This document shows, in pieces, positions 38,718 through 47,033 of a stretch of 64,000 nt of DNA; position 1 is the stretch's first letter, and each line of letters starts with the position of its first letter. The notes beneath the pieces were generated by a model. That model was not told the origin of the DNA and did no database searches. It saw nothing but the letters and a program-made list of their open reading frames with translations. The position numbers and the translations under genes were made by a program. Origin of the DNA: Vreelandella olivaria (GTDB taxonomy: Bacteria > Pseudomonadota > Gammaproteobacteria > Pseudomonadales > Halomonadaceae); NCBI RefSeq assembly GCF_023507745.1, contig NZ_JALPZO010000066.1:62001-126000 (forward strand). The letters are read 5' to 3'.

Positions 38718-40115
38718 TTACTCAAGTCCAATAAACAATGCGGTATAGATAAACAGCATCACCAACGCGCCAATCAATGGGATGGCTGTACGCTTGACGA
38801 TATCGATAGGGGAACAGCCAGCCGCTTCACTGACCGCAATAATCACACCCGAGACGGGAGACAGCGCACGCGCCAGCCCTGCTGTGAATTGCAGCGGCAG
38901 TAGAATCGCAACAGGCCCCGCCAATGACGTTGCCGTGACGCTAGGCGCAAGCCCGGCAAAAGAGAAGAACGCGGCATTACCCGAACCGGTAAGAATGGTC
39001 GTTACCGCTACCAGCAAACAGGTAATCAGTATCATGCCGAACAGCCCAAAGCCAACGTTCTGAGCGGAGCCGATCATAAAATCAATCGCACCAATTGCTG
39101 TTAACCCCGCCGCGAAAAACTCCGCGCAGATAATCAGCGAGATGATGGAGGTAAACATTTGCCCCATGCCCTGAAAGAAGGTCATAAAGCCTTTAAATAC
39201 CGCCTGGAGCTCGTGCCGCTTACGAAACATCTCGCAGAATAGCCCCAGTACCGCCCCGATGATCATCGCTGTCACGACGCCAAGCTCTATCTGATGAATC
39301 AGCAGTTGGCTGAAGATCAGGATCATGCTGAGAGGCAAAATCGGCAACAGGGCGTAGAAGGCGGGAATATGCGCTTTTTGATCAGTAGTGCCTGAGTCCT
39401 CTACCACCCCGAATGAAGCATTTTGCTCGGGAACATGCCCACTACGACGATCGAAGTACTTGGCGCTAAAGTAAGTGAGAATGCAGATTACCGGCACAAT
39501 AAACAGGGCGGCGGGTACCTGATACTGGGCGAAGTAGATCGCCACATCCATATCGGCGGTATAAGCCGCCAGATTGGCAGTACCTGAAGCAGGCCCCAGA
39601 TCCAATACCGACGTGGTACCAATCATGGCCGCAGCAGCGGCTTTACTGACACCCAGCCTGACCAGGGTGGGATAAAGCGTGACCAGGAGCAGCATGGCCA
39701 GCCCGGCTGCACTGGGTATAAAAATATTCAGCACCTGCCCCACGGCATAGCCCAATGCCAGCACCACATAGGGTGCCTGCATTCTCAGCAATGGCCGAGT
39801 GCCGATATTGACCATCGCCTGAGTCGCGCCAATGTGATCCATATATTTGGCAAACCCACCGGCCGCCATAATGATCAACCCAAGCCCAGCCAGGCGATAG
39901 GACATGATCTGATGGATGAACTCGAAGATATCGAAGCCTGACCACCCACTGGATTCGATACCTTCAAACAGCACCGACTGCGCCGGAAAAAAGGCAGCCG
40001 TTAGCGCAAACAGCGCTAGCCCCGCCAGCAGCAGCACCGTTTGCGGCTGGTATTTCTTGATGATCAAGGTACCGGCTGAGGCGGTTACCGTGATGGCAAG
40101 GAGGAACGCAATCAT
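38718..40115 (-). CDS. DcuC-family C4-dicarboxylate transporter
   Basis: A 465-residue membrane protein with 12 or more spans. Typical DcuC-like stretches are FIPSAAGLAMLLLVTLYPTLV, MIGTTSVLDLGPASGTANLAAY and LTGSGNAAFFSFAGL. The ATG at 40115 is preceded by GGGAAG; an ATG at 40148 is an alternative. First gene of a minus-strand operon with the lyase (27 bases between) and hydrolase. Uptake or exchange of a C4-dicarboxylate or its conjugate is inferred. Confidence 0.82.
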   Translation of the reverse strand: MIAFLLAITVTASAGTLIIKKYQPQTVLLLAGLALFALTAAFFPAQSVLFEGIESSGWSGFDIFEFIHQIMSYRLAGLGLIIMAAGGFAKYMDHIGATQAMVNIGTRPLLRMQAPYVVLALGYAVGQVLNIFIPSAAGLAMLLLVTLYPTLVRLGVSKAAAAAMIGTTSVLDLGPASGTANLAAYTADMDVAIYFAQYQVPAALFIVPVICILTYFSAKYFDRRSGHVPEQNASFGVVEDSGTTDQKAHIPAFYALLPILPLSMILIFSQLLIHQIELGVVTAMIIGAVLGLFCEMFRKRHELQAVFKGFMTFFQGMGQMFTSIISLIICAEFFAAGLTAIGAIDFMIGSAQNVGFGLFGMILITCLLVAVTTILTGSGNAAFFSFAGLAPSVTATSLAGPVAILLPLQFTAGLARALSPVSGVIIAVSEAAGCSPIDIVKRTAIPLIGALVMLFIYTALFIGLE

Positions 40116-40187
40116 TTTCACTTCCCGTGATTTTATTGGTGTCATCACGGTAGGGAGGAGTGACTGCGCTTGGCTATTGCAATTTTG

Positions 40188-40226
40188 CTATGTGCCCATC
40201 ACATTGCTGCATATTCCTCTATGTGC
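40188..40226. repeat. Direct repeat CTATGTGC in the DcuC promoter region
   Basis: CTATGTGC occurs at 40188-40195 and again at 40219-40226, starting 31 bases apart, close to three helical turns. They lie 73-111 bases upstream of the DcuC start. They could be half-sites for the LysR protein of this cluster, but two 8-mers alone are weak evidence. Confidence 0.35.
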
Positions 40227-40317
40227 ATGATTAATCAGAAGATAAGGAAACTAATGCGAATAGCTTCCCACACTGGCTAGACCAAAGTTGTAGCGCCAAA
40301 TCCGCTTGGTACCGGCG

Positions 40318-41193
40318 CTAAACGTGTAGCCCACCAAAGCGCCCGGCCTGATAATCCTCCACCGCTTGAGCGATCTCTTCACGGGTATTCATCACAAAGG
40401 GGCCATGGGAGTAGACAGGCTCATTAATCACATCCCCATGGCCAAACAGCAGGCGCGCATCGCTGCTAGCTTCGATAACAACACTATCGCCATCGCGGTC
40501 TACTTCGATCAGGTGGCGAGGGTGAACGGGCTCACCGCCCACCTCAACGTTCCCCTCTACGACATAGAGAAACACCTGCCGCCCAGCTGCGCTGGGTAGC
40601 TGCTCCCGAGCACCGGCAGGCAGCCGTAACGTAGACATAAACACGCCAGTTAGCGACTCGATAGGCCCCGCCTGCTCCTGCCACTGCCCGGCAATCAGGT
40701 TCAGCTCACCGCCACCCGGTAAGCCAATGGCAGGAATCGACGCCTGCTGCAGCTCCACATAGCGCGGCTCGCTCATCTTCAAGCTGGCTGGAAGATTGAC
40801 CCACAGCTGCAAAATCTCCAACGGGCCGCCCTCACGCAGAAACTCCGGTGGCGAAATTTCCGCGTGCACGATGCCACTGCCCGCCGTCATCCACTGCACA
40901 CCCCCTTGATGGATAACGCTTTGGTGTTTGGCACTATCCGCATGGGCAAGCGACCCTTCCAGAATAAACGTCACCGTTTCAAACCCACGGTGTGGATGCG
41001 GCCCAAAGGGCAGCCCCCGGTTGTTAGCCGGGTACACCTGCGGGCCGTGATGATTCAAAAACAGAAACGGATCAAGCTGTTCAAGCTTTGGTCCTGGCAG
41101 TGGCCGCCGGGTGACCAAATCACCGATATCATCCCGCATGGCAGAGTGCTGGGCGACGACACGACGAACGGATTGAGCATTGGCTGATAGCAT
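40318..41193 (-). CDS. Pirin-family protein
   Basis: A 291-residue bicupin. The metal-binding motif is visible as FGPHPHRGFETVTFI, with further His and Glu in HQGGVQWMTAGSGIVHAE. The C-terminal pirin domain begins near residue 180. Bacterial pirins such as YhhW can act as quercetinases; others have no known substrate. AAGGAG lies six bases before the ATG. Stands alone left of the defence operon. Confidence 0.9.
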   Translation of the reverse strand: MLSANAQSVRRVVAQHSAMRDDIGDLVTRRPLPGPKLEQLDPFLFLNHHGPQVYPANNRGLPFGPHPHRGFETVTFILEGSLAHADSAKHQSVIHQGGVQWMTAGSGIVHAEISPPEFLREGGPLEILQLWVNLPASLKMSEPRYVELQQASIPAIGLPGGGELNLIAGQWQEQAGPIESLTGVFMSTLRLPAGAREQLPSAAGRQVFLYVVEGNVEVGGEPVHPRHLIEVDRDGDSVVIEASSDARLLFGHGDVINEPVYSHGPFVMNTREEIAQAVEDYQAGRFGGLHV

Positions 41194-41669
41194 AACGTAC
41201 TCCTTACAAATATCCCCTAGCGTAAAATCTACGCCTGCTAATAAGGAGTGAATAATTTGCCCCGGCTCATTGAAGGAAGTTGGTAGAAGCGACTGTCACT
41301 CAGAACTCCATCACCACCGTCACGCCGACACCTTCAAATTTATCTATGTTCATCAGCGCATCAATCACCTGCTCCTGGGTATCAGAAGTGAATCATTTGC
41401 CTCTGTGAAATCGCAGAGAGTTGTTGGCTACTCGTCTAACAAGAGCCGCTATTTGCGGCATAGTGTTTGTCGTAATTTTCCTAAGAGGGTCTAGGGAACA
41501 AGAGCAGGCACATGCTGTTGAACAGCAGAAGATAGGTAAGGCGCCTTTTACATACATGGTGCCGTCTCTCAAAAGTAGACTTAGCAAAGCACTTTATATT
41601 TCATTAATATGGATTTCTATTTTGTGGCAGCGATAAAGCAAAAGTGCAAAGAAATGGAGAGTAAAGAGA
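41194..41669. other. 476-base stretch without a confident gene; holds a gene remnant
   Basis: On the minus strand a frame from about 41392 to the stop at 41300-41302 reads TQEQVIDALMNIDKFEGVGV and ends VTVVMEF, with a stop just upstream and no start. It looks like the last 25-30 codons of a lost gene of unknown family. On the plus strand a 71-codon frame from a TTG at 41421 codes for a short hydrophobic-ended peptide, but it has no ribosome site or family resemblance. Nothing else is seen. The stretch is the left border of the restriction operon. Confidence 0.5.
41300..41392 (-). pseudogene. 3' remnant of an unidentified gene
   Basis: About 30 codons ending in GVGVTVVMEF followed by TGA. An in-frame TGA (TCA at 41390-41392 on the plus strand) closes the frame upstream, so the rest of the gene is missing. 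The alternating Val pattern suits a terminal beta strand. No family assigned. It is the kind of scar expected at the edge of an inserted segment. Confidence 0.4.
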
Positions 41670-44600
41670 ATGACAACTACCCATCCCCCCAGCAACTTTG
41701 GCTTTTTAGCAGAGCACGCTGCGCTATTTGTCGAACTCTCCACCGCTGCTGAACACGCCTTTGTTAGCGACCCTAACACCACCTTGATCAAGCTGCGTCA
41801 ATTGGGGGAAGCGCTCGCTCAGCATATGGCGGCGCTCTCCGGGGTTGAGTTTGATAACCAAACCAGCCAAGCCGACCTGCTCTACCGCTTAAACCGCGAG
41901 CTGCACCTGGAGCCTCAGGTAAAAGAGCTATTCCACACCCTGCGTATTGAAGGCAATAAAGCGACCCATCAGTTTCGTACCCGCCACAAAGAAGCCATGG
42001 ATGGCCTAAAGCTGGCCCGCGAACTGGCTATCTGGTTCCACCGCTCGTTTGGTAAAGCAGGCACCGCCTTCAAGCCTGACCCTTTTGTACCGCCCGCCGA
42101 CCCCAGCGCCCAGCTGCGCCAGCTTCAAAGCGATATTGAAAATCTCCGCCACGAGCTTCAACACGCCAATAAAGCGCTGGATAGTAGCCAGCAGCTTAGC
42201 CAACTGGTCGAGCAAGAGAAGCAGGAGTATGAGGCGCTGGCGTTTGCCATGGATGAAGAGTCCCGCGCCCTGGCAAAACAGGCCCAAAGCAACGAACAAG
42301 CATTAACCCAGCAGCAACACGCTTACGAAGCCAAAATCCGCGCCCTGCAAACACAGCTCGTCGCACAGGGTGAAAGCAGCGTTAACCAACAGCGCCAGCA
42401 GGTAGCCAGTAAAACCAAAGCCGCCAGCGACACATTAGTGCTGAGTGAAGAGTTAACACGGATACTGATTGATCAGCAGCTCAATGAGTCCGGCTGGGAA
42501 GCCGACAGCCAAGAGATTACCTTTCAAAAAGGCGCTCGCCCCGAGAAAGGTACCTACCGCGCTATTGCTGAATGGCCCACTCAGCCAGTGCATCAAACCA
42601 ATGGCCAAAAGGAACGAGCAGACTATGTGCTGTTTTGCGGCTTAACGCCGATTGCCGTGGTCGAGGCCAAAAAAGAGAACGCCAATGTGGCGGGCAAGAT
42701 TGACCAATCCGAGCGCTACAGCAAAGGTCTAAGCGTTGAGCCACCACAGGTCGGTGCCTGGGAGCTTGCCGGGCGCACCATTGCCTGGCCCGCCGATGAA
42801 GAAGGACACTTTAAAGTACCTTTTGTGTACTCCTGCAATGGCCGCCCCTATCTGCCCCAGCTAGCCGAACAGTCGGGCACCTGGTTTCGCGATGTGCGAG
42901 AGCCCAGCAACACCCGCCGCGCCCTGCCTCGCTTTCATACCCCCGGCGGCCTGTTAAACCTGCTGGAACGCGATAGAGAAAACGCCGACAAGCTGTTGAA
43001 ACACGAGCCATTCGGTTACCTGCGGTTAAGGGAGTACCAGCAAAAGGCGATTCTGGCGACTGAACATGCATTGGCCCACGGCACCCGCTCTGCCCTGCTA
43101 GCCATGGCCACGGGCACCGGCAAGACGCGCACCATCATCGGCCTGATGTACCGGTTTCTAAAAACCGAGCGTTTTCACCGCATTCTATTTCTGGTCGACC
43201 GTACCGCCCTTGGCGATCAAGCCATTGATGCCTTCAACGAAGCGCCGCTGGAGCAGAACCAAACCCTAAGCAAAATCTACAATGTGGCAGAGCTTGGCGA
43301 TATGGCAGCAGAAGCGGAAACCCGCGTGCAGGTGGCCACCGTGCAGGCTATGGTGAAGCGCATTTTTATGAGCGATCAGCCACCGCCAATTGATCAATTC
43401 GACTGCATCATTATCGACGAAGCCCACCGCGGCTACACGCTAGACCAAGAGATGACCGAAGGCGAGCTAGCCACACGTGACGCCAGCCAGTACCTCTCCA
43501 GCTATCGCAGGGTGCTTGATTACTTTGATGCAGTCAAAATCGCGCTGACTGCCACCCCGGCCAAGCATACCAGCGAGATTTTCGGCAAACCTGTATACAC
43601 CTACTCCTACCGGGAAGCGGTGGCGGACGACTGGCTGATCGACCACGAGCCGCCCATACGCTATGAAACCCTGCTGACCCAAGAAGGCATCCAGTTCGAG
43701 AAAGGTAAGCCCATAGAGGTGATCAACACCCAAACCGGCGAAGTCGATACCACTGAACTAGAAGATGAGCTGCGCTTCGACATCGACGCCTTCAATCGCC
43801 AGGTCATCAACGAAAACTTCAACCGCGTAATCTGCGAGCAGCTAGCCGAAGAGCTAGACCCGTTTGGCGATGAAAAAACGCTGATTTTCTGCGCCACTGA
43901 CCTTCACGCTGATATGGTCAAACGTCTGCTGGATGACGCCTTCAAAGCGCTCTATAACGGCAGCTACCACCAGGCAGCAGTGGCTAAAATCACCGGCAAA
44001 AGCGATAAGGTCGACCAACTGATCAGGCGTTATAAAAACGAGCGCTACCCCAATATCGCGATTACCGTCGATCTACTTACCACCGGCATCGACGTACCGA
44101 AAATCTGCCACTTGGTATTTATGCGTCAGGTGCGCTCGCGGATTCTTTTTGAACAGATGATTGGTCGTGCCACCCGACGCTGTGATGAGATCGGCAAGAC
44201 CGTGTTCACCATCTACGACCCGGTGGATATCTACGCCGCCCTGGCGGAGGTCAACACCATGAAGCCGTTGGTGCGAGACCCCAGTATCAGCCTTGAGCAG
44301 TTGGTAGATGAATTGACCGATGAGCACCAGTTGGAAAATGCGCTAAATAGCCCCGGCGAACAGCAGGGCGAAAGCCAGGCAGATGTAGTGCTAAGCCAGC
44401 TCAGTCAAAAAGTGATGCGAGTACTGCGCAAAGCCGAGACCAAAGCAGAAAATAAACCCGCGCTTAAACAAAAGCTTAATGACCTGCACAATCTATGGGG
44501 CGTGGAGCCCAACAAACTCCATGAGCATTTACATAAGCTGGGGCCAAGGGAGGCATCCAAATTTCTTCGCCAGCATAGCGGCTTGATACACCAGCTAGCC

Positions 44601-45200
44601 GAGGTGAAGCACCTAGTGGGCAGCGAACGTATGCCGGTGATTTCCGAGCACGATGATGAGATACGCGAGCGTAGCCAGAGCTACGGCGTCCATAAACGCC
44701 CGGAAGACTACCTGGATAGCTTCAATGCGTTTATCAAAGAGCAGATCAACCAATCTGCCGCCTTAGCCGTGGTCGTCAACCAACCTCGCGACCTAACCCG
44801 CCAACAGTTGAAAGAGGTTAAAGTGCTGCTGGATAACCACGGCTACTCGGAAGCCAACCTACAAAGCGCCGTGCGCAACCATACCAACCAGGATATTGCC
44901 GCCAGCATCATCGGCCACATTCGCCGCGCTGCTCTCGGCGAGCCATTAAAGCCGTTTGAACAGCGCGTGGCCGATGCCATGGATCGCCTCTACACCCAGC
45001 ACGACTGGACGCCCAACCAACGCAAGTGGCTAGGAAAGCTGGCCAAACAGCTTACCAAAGAAGTGATTCTGGATCGGGAGACCGTCAACCAGCTTCCCGC
45101 CTTCCAAGGCGGCGCCAAGCAGCTGGATAAAGTGCTTGGGGAACAGTTGGACAGCGTGCTGGAAGAGTTAAATGAGGCAATATGGCCAGAAACCGGCTGA
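41670..45200 (+). CDS. hsdR: Type I restriction enzyme, HsdR subunit with N-terminal DUF4145-like domain
   Basis: A 1176-residue translocase/nuclease. In order: an N-terminal helical domain (about 10-125, DUF4145-like), a coiled coil (about 145-250), the PD-(D/E)xK nuclease with Asp in RADYVLF and VVEAKKEN near residue 330, Walker A MATGTGKTRT near 481, DEAH box IIDEAHRG near 581, and helicase motif VI as MIGRATRRCD near 833. A C-terminal domain resembles the EcoEI R C-terminus. It cuts unmodified DNA in complex with HsdM and HsdS. Unlike common loci, two unrelated genes separate it from hsdM. Confidence 0.95.
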   Translation: MTTTHPPSNFGFLAEHAALFVELSTAAEHAFVSDPNTTLIKLRQLGEALAQHMAALSGVEFDNQTSQADLLYRLNRELHLEPQVKELFHTLRIEGNKATHQFRTRHKEAMDGLKLARELAIWFHRSFGKAGTAFKPDPFVPPADPSAQLRQLQSDIENLRHELQHANKALDSSQQLSQLVEQEKQEYEALAFAMDEESRALAKQAQSNEQALTQQQHAYEAKIRALQTQLVAQGESSVNQQRQQVASKTKAASDTLVLSEELTRILIDQQLNESGWEADSQEITFQKGARPEKGTYRAIAEWPTQPVHQTNGQKERADYVLFCGLTPIAVVEAKKENANVAGKIDQSERYSKGLSVEPPQVGAWELAGRTIAWPADEEGHFKVPFVYSCNGRPYLPQLAEQSGTWFRDVREPSNTRRALPRFHTPGGLLNLLERDRENADKLLKHEPFGYLRLREYQQKAILATEHALAHGTRSALLAMATGTGKTRTIIGLMYRFLKTERFHRILFLVDRTALGDQAIDAFNEAPLEQNQTLSKIYNVAELGDMAAEAETRVQVATVQAMVKRIFMSDQPPPIDQFDCIIIDEAHRGYTLDQEMTEGELATRDASQYLSSYRRVLDYFDAVKIALTATPAKHTSEIFGKPVYTYSYREAVADDWLIDHEPPIRYETLLTQEGIQFEKGKPIEVINTQTGEVDTTELEDELRFDIDAFNRQVINENFNRVICEQLAEELDPFGDEKTLIFCATDLHADMVKRLLDDAFKALYNGSYHQAAVAKITGKSDKVDQLIRRYKNERYPNIAITVDLLTTGIDVPKICHLVFMRQVRSRILFEQMIGRATRRCDEIGKTVFTIYDPVDIYAALAEVNTMKPLVRDPSISLEQLVDELTDEHQLENALNSPGEQQGESQADVVLSQLSQKVMRVLRKAETKAENKPALKQKLNDLHNLWGVEPNKLHEHLHKLGPREASKFLRQHSGLIHQLAEVKHLVGSERMPVISEHDDEIRERSQSYGVHKRPEDYLDSFNAFIKEQINQSAALAVVVNQPRDLTRQQLKEVKVLLDNHGYSEANLQSAVRNHTNQDIAASIIGHIRRAALGEPLKPFEQRVADAMDRLYTQHDWTPNQRKWLGKLAKQLTKEVILDRETVNQLPAFQGGAKQLDKVLGEQLDSVLEELNEAIWPETG

Positions 45201-45265
45201 TTTCACCTTGATACCACAACGTTAAAAGCGCAGAATCAACAAAATCCTGTTGAATTTTGAAGAAT

Positions 45266-46450
45266 ATGATCAAAAACCTGAGCTTCAGAAATTTCTACAG
45301 CTTTGCTGATGATACCGTCATCGACTTTGCCTTGGGCAAAAAGCCCACACCCACTGGCTACGATATCGATATCAATGGCGAACGCTACAACAAAGCCATT
45401 GCGGTAGTCGGCGCCAACGGTTCAGGTAAAACGCAATTCCTTAAGCCGTTGGCATTTCTGAGCTGGTTTGCCTCCGAGTCTTTTTTAGGTAGCGACCCTG
45501 ATCTTGATATTCCTTTTGCTGTCCATCGGTTACATGCTGACGAACCATGCCGCTTTGAGCTTGAGTTTATGATTGGTGGCATCGGCTATCGTTACCAATT
45601 GGAACTGACGCCTAAAGAGGTCATTTTCGAGGCGCTCTATGAAAAAACGAGTGCCCAATACAGTTATTTATTTAAGCGTGAAAAAACACAGCAAGGGTAT
45701 AGCTTTAAACAAAAAGGCTTTCCGTTTCCTAAAGCCCAAGCCGAGAAGCTCCGTGGCAATACGTCACTGATCAGCGCTGCCCACAGCTACGATATCGCTG
45801 AAGCGAAGTCCTTCATCGAGTTTTTTGACCGTATTGAAACCAATGTTGTCAGCACGGGACGCCGCCACTTTCAGCACGGTGAGGTGGTGGGCGCCGCGGC
45901 AAAGTTTCAGAAAGCACCCGATTTGCTCAAGCGTATGTCAGACGCCATGAGCACGTTTGATCTCGGTCTAAGCAGTGTTGAAATACGCAAGCTGACAGGG
46001 CGAGATGAAACAGGTAAGGAAGAGGATGTGTTTGTTCCTTTTGGCCTGCACAAAACGGACGATGGCCAAACGTTTGAACTGCCCTTCTTCGAGGAGTCCA
46101 GTGGCACTCAGTCTGCGTTTGTGCTGCTTCAGCCTATTTTGAACGCCCTGCAAAAAGGCGGCGTTGCCGTTATCGACGAAATCGACAATGACCTGCATCC
46201 GCACTTGGTCCCGCACCTGCTGGAGTGGTTTGAATTTGACCACACAAATCCTCATCAGGCGCAGTTGATCTTCACCTGCCACACCCCCGAGGTGCTGAAT
46301 CTACTGCAAAAGCATCAGGTCTACTTGGTCGAGAAGCGCAACCAAAACAGCGAGGCTTGGCGATTAGACGATATGACAGGCCTGCGCTCCGACGACAACC
46401 TGTATGCCAAATATATGGCCGGGGCCCTTGGCGCCACCCCGGAGCTGTAA
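45266..46450 (+). CDS. AAA/ABC-type ATPase (RloA/AriA-like) nested in the restriction operon
   Basis: A 394-residue ATPase of the AAA_15/AAA_21 group related to SMC/ABC ATPases. It begins IKNLSFRNFYSF, typical of the group. Walker A GANGSGKTQFL lies near residue 49, a signature-like FEESSGTQSAFV near 278, Walker B GVAVIDEIDNDLHPHL near 300 and the switch His in FTCHTPEVLN. The ATG at 45266 is preferred to a TTG at 45257. It ends six bases before the TOPRIM gene. ATPases of this kind paired with small TOPRIM proteins act in phage defence (PARIS AriA/AriB) and RloA/RloB were named for linkage to hsd loci. Membership in either is my inference. Confidence 0.83.
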   Translation: MIKNLSFRNFYSFADDTVIDFALGKKPTPTGYDIDINGERYNKAIAVVGANGSGKTQFLKPLAFLSWFASESFLGSDPDLDIPFAVHRLHADEPCRFELEFMIGGIGYRYQLELTPKEVIFEALYEKTSAQYSYLFKREKTQQGYSFKQKGFPFPKAQAEKLRGNTSLISAAHSYDIAEAKSFIEFFDRIETNVVSTGRRHFQHGEVVGAAAKFQKAPDLLKRMSDAMSTFDLGLSSVEIRKLTGRDETGKEEDVFVPFGLHKTDDGQTFELPFFEESSGTQSAFVLLQPILNALQKGGVAVIDEIDNDLHPHLVPHLLEWFEFDHTNPHQAQLIFTCHTPEVLNLLQKHQVYLVEKRNQNSEAWRLDDMTGLRSDDNLYAKYMAGALGATPEL

Positions 46451-46456
46451 CTGATC

Positions 46457-46993
46457 ATGGCAAGGAAACATACTCACCAGCGGCGCCATCGGCAGGCAAG
46501 TAAAACGGCCCTGTTGATTGTAGGTGAAGGCCCAGACGATCAAGCCTTTATTAAGCATATGCATCAGCTGTTTCGATCTGACTACTCAGACGTTAAGCCA
46601 ACGATAGAAAAGCAGTCAGGGGGCTCGCCCGGTAATATCATTACCAATGCCACTCGAAAATATGGACACCTGGCATTCGACCAGCGCTTTCTTGTGCTGG
46701 ATGCCGATGTGCCACCTACCCAGCAGGATCGCGACAAAGCTTCAAAATACGGCTACAAAATTATCCTCTGGTCGCCCACCTGCCTTGAAGGAGCCCTGCT
46801 AGAGGTACTGGGTGAACGAGTCATCGGCCATGAAACCGCTCAGCAGCTAAAAAATCGTTTACACCCTCGCTTGGCTGGCAATCACACCCAGCCAGCAGCC
46901 TACGCAGTGCTATTCCCCAGAGCCGTGCTTCAAGCATCAGAAAACATCTCGGTCAATACAGTCCGCAACGCCCTTGCAGGACAACTCATTTAA
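46457..46993 (+). CDS. RloB-like TOPRIM-domain protein
   Basis: A 178-residue protein. Residues 20-30 read LIVGEGPDDQA, the TOPRIM first motif with its conserved Glu; VLDADVP near residue 81 supplies the DxD motif. The segment WSPTCLEGALLEVL near residue 112 corresponds to the NPCFE-type motif of RloB proteins. The N-terminus is strongly basic (RKHTHQRRHRQASK). TOPRIM partners of such ATPases are nucleases released upon sensing infection; that function is inferred here. It lies six bases after the ATPase gene and 40 bases before hsdM, so it is part of the operon. Confidence 0.78.
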   Translation: MARKHTHQRRHRQASKTALLIVGEGPDDQAFIKHMHQLFRSDYSDVKPTIEKQSGGSPGNIITNATRKYGHLAFDQRFLVLDADVPPTQQDRDKASKYGYKIILWSPTCLEGALLEVLGERVIGHETAQQLKNRLHPRLAGNHTQPAAYAVLFPRAVLQASENISVNTVRNALAGQLI

Positions 46994-47033
46994 TACCTCC
47001 GCTCATCATTAAAGCGGGTTAAAAGGCTCCTCC

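Noticed and set aside
41421..41636. 71-codon plus-strand frame before hsdR
   Set aside because: TTG start, no ribosome site, no recognisable domain and it overlaps promoter DNA of hsdR; treated as chance.
45266..46993. Direct naming of the nested pair as PARIS AriA/AriB
   Set aside because: The TOPRIM protein is shorter than AriB and its motifs look more like RloB; only a relation is proposed.
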